This document shows positions 35,601-40,245 of a DNA stretch of 40,245 nt, in pieces (position 1 is the stretch's first letter; every line of letters begins with the position of its first letter). The DNA is from Puniceicoccales bacterium. Its GTDB lineage: Bacteria > Verrucomicrobiota > Verrucomicrobiia > Opitutales > JAIRKQ01. The translations under genes and the position numbers were made by a program. The DNA lies in NCBI GenBank assembly GCA_031269795.1, contig JAISYR010000019.1, positions 1 through 40,245 of the forward strand, written 5' to 3'. The notes under the pieces are model-generated. The model was not told the DNA's origin and did not search any database. It saw only the letters and a list, made by a program, of their open reading frames with translations.

Positions 35601-37305
35601 CAGAATAATTAGAAGAAGAAGAAGCAACAGCGGTTAGGCTATTATCATTTCCAAACCATACATTTAGGTCATTTGCCTTTGCCATTGTATTCGTCGCATT
35701 GCTAAGCGTTGCGGCTGTCCCAATTCCAGTGCTTGCGGAATAATCAGCGGCAGAAGTAGCGGTTAGGGTATTTCTATCTCCAAATCGTAGATTTAGGTTA
35801 TTTGCATTTGCCGCTGTACTTGTTGCTTTGCTATACGCCGAGGCTGCCCCAATTCCAGTGCTTGCAGAATAGGAAGGATCCTGAGGGTCACCAGAAGAAG
35901 AAACTGAAGAAGAAGCACTCAGGATGTTGTTATTCCCAAACCGTACATCTAGGGTATCTATATCTGCCGCCGTATTTGTGTCACTTTCCGCCGAAGTCAC
36001 CCCAATTCCGGTGCTCGCGGAATGCATAGCATAATCAGCGGCATCAGCGGTGGCACTTAGGGTGTTGCCATCCTTAAATTCCACATCTAGGCTACGTACC
36101 ATGCCATTGCCATGGGCTGCAGTTGCTCCAATTCCAGTGCTCGCGGAATTAGAAAAGGAATTAGAAAAAGTATAAATGGAGGAAGAAGAATAGGTAGCAC
36201 TTAGCCTATTGTCATTTCCAAACCGTACTTTTAGGCCGTCCACCGTGCTATCGCCACCCGCAGCGGTTGCCCCGATCCCGGTACTCCCAGAAGAAGCAGC
36301 AGAACAGCAATAGGTGCTCAAATTATTGTTATTTCCAAATTGCACATCCATAGCTCTGACCATACTATTGCCATGGGCGGCGGTTGCCCCCGCTCCGGTA
36401 CTCCCAGAGAAATAAACATCAGAAACAGCGGAAGAGGTAGCGGTTAGATTATTGTTATTTCCAAATCGTACATTTAGGCCATCCGCCGTACCATTGCCTT
36501 CCGCCACGGCTGTTCCCACCCCGGTGGCCGCGGAACGAGATTTAGAAAAAGGCAAATTGAGATCATCAGGAGGAGAAGAAGTGAAAAAAGAAGAAGTAGC
36601 GGTTAGGTTATTATTATCGCTAAGCCATAGGTCTAGGTTGTTTGTCGTACCAGTGCCTCCCGCCACGGCGGCTCCCACCCCAGTACTCGCAGAAAAAGAA
36701 TACTCAGCAGCAGAGCGAGTGGAGGCAGTCAAATGACCATAGGCGGTTAGGGCCGCTGCGCCACTGATTTCAACGCGGTTTGCGCCCATGGACCAAATGG
36801 CGATGGCGGCAGAATGTCCATCGGTAACGGAGGAATGGGCCACCAATGCGGGATTATGGCCGTTGGCTCCCCCGATGGCCAGGTTCACACCTTCCGCTAG
36901 GTTGATCCCCACGGCGGACTGATTGATCTGTCCATTTACCGCATGGATATGGGCATTGAGCTTGCTGGCACGATTTGCGGGATTATCCACTTCCGTTAGG
37001 ACACTGGCATCGTTGTCAAATGTTAGGGTGAGCAGGGAATTCTTTTTTTCATCGGCCACATATTCCTTACCTTCTTCATTTTTACCAAACTCAACGCTGG
37101 CGGCAGTTCCACCATCGAAACCTTCCCCCCCTATGCTGCCATCTCCCTCAAATGTAATCTTATTGTTGGTGGAATTGTCTATGGTCCAAGTTTGCGGGGA
37201 ATTCTTTCTTTCATTTACAACTCCATTCAGCGGAGCGGCTATCCCAAAATTAGGACAGAGGACCAAACAACTCATCACCGCCCCAATGAAAACTTTTTTA
37301 CTCAT
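32680..37305 (-). CDS. Autotransporter (type Va secretion) with repetitive passenger
   Basis: The 1541-residue product starts at ATG 37305, preceded by GAAAGGAT six bases upstream; the frame itself opens at 37359. The signal peptide is MSKKVFIGAVMSC... ending AA-PLNG. The passenger from about residue 200 to 790 holds roughly 12-13 imperfect units of 35-50 residues, each with a core like LDVRFGNNNNLTA and a later ASTGIGATAA. A second beta-rich region follows, then a C-terminal beta-barrel of about 280 residues that ends in Phe (GGEYSF) as outer-membrane barrels do. Such proteins cross the outer membrane and expose or release the passenger, often as adhesins. Its partner and processing are unknown. 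It lies between mobile-element debris on both sides. Confidence 0.88.
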   Translation of the reverse strand: MSKKVFIGAVMSCLVLCPNFGIAAPLNGVVNERKNSPQTWTIDNSTNNKITFEGDGSIGGEGFDGGTAASVEFGKNEEGKEYVADEKKNSLLTLTFDNDASVLTEVDNPANRASKLNAHIHAVNGQINQSAVGINLAEGVNLAIGGANGHNPALVAHSSVTDGHSAAIAIWSMGANRVEISGAAALTAYGHLTASTRSAAEYSFSASTGVGAAVAGGTGTTNNLDLWLSDNNNLTATSSFFTSSPPDDLNLPFSKSRSAATGVGTAVAEGNGTADGLNVRFGNNNNLTATSSAVSDVYFSGSTGAGATAAHGNSMVRAMDVQFGNNNNLSTYCCSAASSGSTGIGATAAGGDSTVDGLKVRFGNDNRLSATYSSSSIYTFSNSFSNSASTGIGATAAHGNGMVRSLDVEFKDGNTLSATADAADYAMHSASTGIGVTSAESDTNTAADIDTLDVRFGNNNILSASSSVSSSGDPQDPSYSASTGIGAASAYSKATSTAANANNLNLRFGDRNTLTATSAADYSASTGIGTAATLSNATNTMAKANDLNVWFGNDNSLTAVASSSSNYSASTGIGATSTASNTTNTMANASSLDVRFGDRNTLTAVASAAANYSASTGIGATSAASSKPDTVANANSLDVRFGNNNNLTVSSSALGASGAFSASVGVGATVAYGNGRAYNLDVRFGDDNSLITAATTVVANNSNYSASTGIGTAAARGSSTVSGLNVRFGNNNTLVAVAFSTPTSSATTGIGAAAANADSTANAVTVNMNGSQTLGTLAYLPATADTKVNAFGADNTDKVDGNFGWRVGIFAAGQEIREGDEVISKALEQDSTVNILAVKLENNWAIADSIASATLGANQGSSNADYARAFALGNDFKIYIGGRANPSSHEFMPVPANGQTNVVNVIGAIGKGKISTATNNVVPGSSLTVGQGWTVHAFGPVENLEEIVVQNGSSLKTYGPLRNDVISGGEVTVYGQTNGVGTIEFRGGFLRLSTDSTAGEKFNQAIRGITGKITYVDPATKISYKGSDGKIDIVTTNYPWKGSNGVGQLILNGDDALKFHVDSSQPDTAIKTQLTGPDDKFEMAKGYIAADAGMANAITFNGGKLGIVNDDAGSSGRLPAHADFWLVRTGKNANIEAVGDIFGFDLNDGGKFEKIDDNLYKLTEAYEDAIFSKQIDSYAQWDEALDVWLFTDATNSASGLFVGTGETPHYAVASDYAKRHANGELATLTVAAHNLLTNAISDRLTSIKGCLTDPFIHAIYGHAHQDEIAGFGYNNNMGGFVFGLDDVWSFPHERYLRLGAIFAYVHGKTNFFGSATGLGKSASQDLYMVELFGAYESFNDKLLKTNVAIFLGYGYNSDELHRTDANFNAFGGKVRSHNIFLAAELVKNLYTRGGYQFGLWFQANCSHIAQQGYDEKTVAVVGAQHVSAVNHNLFTTVVGFNVEREIFDLAYADKKWLLSLKAGWECQVVRKHSDVTVTFDNNLGIGPIAPIFRFPSRHAAIGTITVSKRLNVNWTIVASYIGRFNRNTSAHTLSCGGEYSF
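35000..36700 (-). repeat. Passenger repeat region of the autotransporter
   Basis: About 12-13 imperfect DNA units encode the V/LxFGNNNxLTA and SASTGIG(A/T) motifs. Adjacent units differ in length and Ala/Ser-rich linker, so slippage or recombination is likely to alter copy number. Confidence 0.75.
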
Positions 37306-37363
37306 ACCAAATCCTTTCGTTACGAAGCGTATTTCTCTTTCTCCCTTTGTCAACGGCATTTTA

Positions 37364-38011
37364 TCAACGGTAGGTGAATTTTTTATCCAAATGGGGAAAC
37401 GGAACCCCGGGAAAGGAAATTAAATCTTCAAGCAAATCTCGAACATCCTTAATGGGTTGCCCATCGTCCCGTAATAGCCCTGCATAGTCAAAAACTCTGA
37501 ATGCTCCGACGATTCCTTTCAGCTGCTTTTCCCAGGCGAACATTCCTATTTTCCCAGCACTGTCATAGTCTGGAAATCCCAGGGCGAATTTCCCACGGAA
37601 ATCTTGTAATGCATCCGGATGTATTCGATTGGCAGCTCCCAACATTGCCACGGGAGATACTTCCTCTTCCATCCCTTCCGCATAAATTAACCCATAGGCT
37701 GCCAAAATATCCGATGAGCCCTCCACAATTCCAATTATTGGCTTGTCCGTTGGTAATCCGATGGGGTATGAGGGGGCCCCAAGGGTTCTCGATTTGGCAG
37801 TGCTTCCATCTTTTAGGATAAACTTTTCCCTGTCCAGCCTCCTGTCCTGACGGACACGGCTTCTCTTATCCACCACACACCAGCAACGACCATTGGTGGG
37901 ATGGTTGAAAAACTTCAATATGCCATCTTTGGATGCCAGATGGAGTCCTTCCTCTCCGATTTCCAATACATCAATCGTTTGGCAAAGCTCCCCATGGAAG
38001 TCGGATGGCAA
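37364..38011 (-). CDS. Phage/plasmid-type primase fragment with Toprim domain
   Basis: The 215 residues contain a Toprim core: IGIVEGSSDILAAYGL with the catalytic Glu, MLGAANRI, and FPDYDSAGKIGMFAWEKQ with the Asp-x-Asp pair. This is the arrangement in phage and plasmid primase-helicases. The end, GVPFPHLDKKFTYR, shows no further domain, so a helicase part is absent. The frame begins with a TTG at 38011 just after an in-frame amber codon, and upstream sequence in the same frame continues the protein. It is thus probably the C-terminal piece of a broken gene rather than an independent one. Confidence 0.6.
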   Translation of the reverse strand: MPSDFHGELCQTIDVLEIGEEGLHLASKDGILKFFNHPTNGRCWCVVDKRSRVRQDRRLDREKFILKDGSTAKSRTLGAPSYPIGLPTDKPIIGIVEGSSDILAAYGLIYAEGMEEEVSPVAMLGAANRIHPDALQDFRGKFALGFPDYDSAGKIGMFAWEKQLKGIVGAFRVFDYAGLLRDDGQPIKDVRDLLEDLISFPGVPFPHLDKKFTYR

Positions 38012-38023
38012 AAGCAGTCCGGT

Positions 38024-38296
38024 CTACACGGGAAATAGGCTGATCAAGGGAATTAATGCCAAAAGGGCTACCCGTGAGTTCAAACTTTCCGGTGTATCCC
38101 TCAAGTTCACCGCATAGATATCCAAATTATAATCCAGCAACCCTTTATCCGAGGTCTTCGGTAAAATCGGAGGTTTTGAAGGTTTCGAAGATGCTTTCTT
38201 TAAAACCAATTTTTGATATTTAGTTATTGATATGTAAGCGTAGCATGGGAGTGTTTTAATACCTTGACCAGCAATTAAACCTCTCACCTCCTGCAA
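38024..38296 (-). pseudogene. N-terminal part of the broken primase gene, ended by amber codon
   Basis: The 90-codon frame ends ISLFPV then TAG at 38026-38024, and the same frame resumes immediately (TGLLLPSDFHGELCQT) into the Toprim protein. The two frames are in phase, so a single nonsense change (for example TGG to TAG) explains the split. The N-terminal part has no recognisable zinc finger. Confidence 0.55.
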
Positions 38297-38447
38297 TTTC
38301 CGACCGACTGTATGTACAATATCTCCCAGTGACTCCCAATTTTTCCTAACAAATGCGGCACTATGTAGAACAAAAAATCCAGATCAGAGATAGATCAACA
38401 ATCCTTGACTCTTTTTTACCTATTGCCCGCAATCCCGTATCAATTCT

Positions 38448-38500
38448 TGGTGGGCCCTGCAGGATTCGAACCTGCGACCAAGGGATTATGAGTCCCCTGC
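38448..38500 (-). other. 3' fragment of a tRNA-Met(CAU) gene, likely attachment site
   Basis: On the minus strand, GCAGGGGACTCATAAT starts a run that includes anticodon arm, variable loop, T-arm GCAGG-TTCGAAT-CCTGC, AGGGCCC and CCA. The 5' half (acceptor GGGCCCT, D-arm) is absent or degenerate. It differs from the intact CAU tRNA at 15331. A tRNA 3' end next to a P4-type integrase is the usual attachment site, with the intact tRNA expected beyond the window. Confidence 0.75.
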
Positions 38501-38584
38501 CACCCTAGCCCATTTTAATCTACAATTAACCACTATAACCCATTATTTAAGGGATAAAAGCTTGACATGAAAATTTACTCATGT

Positions 38585-38604
38585 AATCAAAATGAATCAA
38601 AATG
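38585..38604 (+). repeat. Tandem 10-base direct repeat before the integrase
   Basis: AATCAAAATG occurs twice in perfect tandem, with a third degenerate unit after it. It sits between the attachment site and the integrase and could be an arm-type integrase site. The TTGACA at 38562-38567 has only a weak -10. Confidence 0.4.
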
Positions 38605-38678
38605 AACGAAAAAGCATGTAGTATTTGGCAATAATTTGGCAACAATATTTGCTAACGTTCAAAAGAAAAGGGAAACAT

Positions 38679-39911
38679 ATGAGTAAAAAGACAGAAATAA
38701 ATTTTATGAAAGCAACGCTTCTAGGACTACCGATTCCTGCAAAAGGATTTATGACCTATCGGGATAGCAAAGAAAAGGGGCTCAATTTATATATAACGGC
38801 GAATGGGCATAGGAGCTTTATATTTAGAAAGTACATCAATGGCAAAGACCATCGCATAATTCTAGGACATTTCCCTGATATGTCCGTGGAACTTGCGAGG
38901 AAAGAAGCCCAGAAAATAAAAGGCCAACTGGCGGAAGGGAAGAATCCCTGTGAAGAGAAAGAAAAACTAGCTGCTGAGAAAACATTTGGAGAAGCCTATG
39001 AAATGTACATGGATCGCCATGCCAGAATGGAAAATAAGCCATCCACATTGAAAGAAATCGGAAGACGGATGAGAAAAGTTTTACTCTGTTGGGGCCAAAG
39101 AGGACTATCCTCCATAAGCAGACAGGAAGCGCAGGACATGCACGACCACATAGGGCGAGAAAATGGGAAATACGAAGCAAACCGAGCATTAGCCTACATC
39201 CGAGCCATCTACAATAAGATGATAGACTGGGGATGGGAAGGAACGAACCCCGCCGCTAAGATACAGAAATTCAAGGAGCAGAAGAGGGATAGATTCATAT
39301 TGCACGATGAACTGCCGAAATTCATGGAAGCCCTGGAAGTGGAACCAAATCGAGACATGAGGGATTTCTTTTTGATGTGTCTATATACGAGTGCCCGCTG
39401 TGGAAATGTATTGAGCATGCGGTGGGAAGACATAGATTTTTCCATAAACGAATGGAGAATACCTGATACGAAAAATGGAGAACCCGTAAGAATTCCATTA
39501 ATAAAAGAAGCCCTAGAAATCCTTAACAATCGCCTACAGCTGAAGAAATCGACACCGTGGGTATTTCCAAGCAGTGATAGCAAAAGTGGGCACTTGGAAG
39601 AACCTAACCCCGCGTGGAAGAGGATACTGGACCGAGCGGGATTGAAGAACCTACGCATCCACGATCTGAGGAGGACATTGGCTAGCTACCAAGCCATAGC
39701 TGGAACGAGTCTGCTCATAATCGGGAAATCGTTGGGTCACAAATCGCCCCAGTCGACGGCAATCTATGCCCGGCTGTCCAACAACCCCGTGAGAGCCTCC
39801 ATGGAATCCGCCCTTGACTTTTACCGGAAAGGGAAAGAGAAAGAAATCAGTAATAACATCGACTATGAAAGCATCAACTTTTTCGGAAGGAACAGCGATA
39901 ACGAGGAATAA
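38679..39911 (+). CDS. int: Tyrosine integrase, P4 type
   Basis: From ATG 38679 (GGGAAA just upstream) the 410-residue protein has the P4-type N-terminal domain (YRDSKEKGLNLYITANG, FRKYINGKDHRIILGHFP), a core-binding helical domain, and a catalytic domain. Visible catalytic residues are Arg in TSARCGNVLSMRWEDID, Lys in DTKNGEPVRIPL, His and Arg in IHDLRRTLAS, His in LGHKSPQSTAIYARL and the Tyr nucleophile in the same motif. All are present, so the enzyme should be active. It points away from the tRNA fragment, into the right-hand element. Confidence 0.94.
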   Translation: MSKKTEINFMKATLLGLPIPAKGFMTYRDSKEKGLNLYITANGHRSFIFRKYINGKDHRIILGHFPDMSVELARKEAQKIKGQLAEGKNPCEEKEKLAAEKTFGEAYEMYMDRHARMENKPSTLKEIGRRMRKVLLCWGQRGLSSISRQEAQDMHDHIGRENGKYEANRALAYIRAIYNKMIDWGWEGTNPAAKIQKFKEQKRDRFILHDELPKFMEALEVEPNRDMRDFFLMCLYTSARCGNVLSMRWEDIDFSINEWRIPDTKNGEPVRIPLIKEALEILNNRLQLKKSTPWVFPSSDSKSGHLEEPNPAWKRILDRAGLKNLRIHDLRRTLASYQAIAGTSLLIIGKSLGHKSPQSTAIYARLSNNPVRASMESALDFYRKGKEKEISNNIDYESINFFGRNSDNEE

Positions 39912-40110
39912 TGAAATCGACAAGCTGAAGTATATCATCGGGGAATTACATAATATCCTTTGGAAGATGTGGGATGTTTGGAAAGACATTGCCATAGCTA
40001 GCTATCTTGTGGTAGTCCGGAGTCACAAACGGAAAAACATACGACTATTTGTGAGGATTGTAGGTGCCGAGGGAAAAGCATAGTAGAAAAGCGTTGAGAA
40101 AGCAAAGGGG

Positions 40111-40218
40111 ATGAGTACACTGGAATCCAAGGAGGAAGCTCGGTGGGAAAGAGGGAAGGTGAAGAAAAGAGACGAGGGACAAAACAGACAAGAGGGATGT
40201 TGGTTAACATTTTGTTAA
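40111..40218 (+). CDS. Small basic peptide, copy 2 of the cassette
   Basis: ATG 40111 after AAAGGGG opens a 35-codon frame (MSTLESKEEARW...) homologous to the peptide at 15615. It overlaps the start of the next frame. As at copy 1, it is not clear whether this frame or the lipoprotein frame is translated. Confidence 0.35.
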   Translation: MSTLESKEEARWERGKVKKRDEGQNRQEGCWLTFC

Positions 40219-40245
40219 TGGGAAGCGTGCTGTGTGTGATGCTGT
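40197..40245 (+). CDS. Lipoprotein-like gene, 5' end only (truncated by window)
   Basis: ATG 40197 begins MLVNILLMGSVLCVML, matching VLVGIPLMGSMLWMLL in the chimeric gene at 15.7 kb. The frame continues past the window end, so whether a terminase domain follows cannot be seen. Upstream codons of the same frame also match copy 1 across a frame-preserving nine-base gap. Confidence 0.5.
   Translation, partial: MLVNILLMGSVLCVML

Noticed and set aside
35000-36700. CRISPR-like regular repeats
   Set aside because: The repeats here and at 23.6-25.7 kb are in-frame parts of coding sequence with degenerate units and no unique spacers; no cas genes are present.
39814-40083. 89-codon frame overlapping the integrase end
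   Set aside because: About a third lies inside the integrase in another frame and the rest has no domain or ribosome site; a small phage gene here cannot be excluded.

Overview
The window comes from a Gram-negative, probably anaerobic and possibly host-associated bacterium. Gram-negative character is shown by an autotransporter with a C-terminal beta-barrel, an AsmA/TamB-like envelope protein and type II pseudopilins. A single-chain pyruvate:ferredoxin oxidoreductase points to anaerobic metabolism. A truncated integrase resembles integrases I recall from Verrucomicrobiota (Opitutia), so that phylum is my best guess, held with low confidence. Base composition is moderate and somewhat AT-rich, except in one GC-richer repetitive gene.

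Layout. 1-14.15 kb is ordinary chromosome on the + strand: the end of an unknown gene, transketolase, an AsmA-like protein, RuvB, family-4 uracil-DNA glycosylase, ArgS, a dicarboxylate/amino-acid symporter and pyruvate:ferredoxin oxidoreductase. 14.2-18.0 kb is accessory. It holds an orphan protein, a CAU tRNA, a lipoprotein-like reading frame joined to the nuclease half of a phage terminase, a terminator, a tRNA-Leu whose 3' end looks like that of a tRNA-Pro, and a minus-strand 441-residue orphan built from a tandem duplication with hydrophobic segments. 18.1-23.0 kb holds a DUF4013-like membrane protein divergent from three pseudopilin genes, tRNA-Gly(CCC), an orphan membrane protein, a divergent TsaB and a DUF4381-like protein. 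23.1-26.5 kb is one very large membrane-anchored coiled-coil gene with internal DNA repeats and an 11-proline tract.

26.6-31.6 kb is a tightly overlapping glycan operon: UDP-xylose synthase, UDP-glucose dehydrogenase, an FkbM methyltransferase and a GT2-GT8 glycosyltransferase fusion. Together the first two enzymes make UDP-xylose from UDP-glucose, and the last two probably use and decorate the glycan. The operon ends against a broken integrase. 32.7-37.3 kb is a minus-strand autotransporter with about 12-13 imperfect passenger repeats. 37.4-40.2 kb is mobile: a phage-type Toprim primase interrupted by an in-frame amber codon, a 3' fragment of a tRNA-Met acting as a likely attachment site, a complete P4-type integrase, and at the right edge a second copy of the small-peptide/lipoprotein cassette seen at 15.6 kb.

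No single known defence, secretion or toxin system is complete here. The strongest candidates for undescribed biology are the tandem-duplicated 441-residue protein, the giant coiled-coil/polyproline protein, and the tRNA-associated lipoprotein-terminase cassette that occurs twice.
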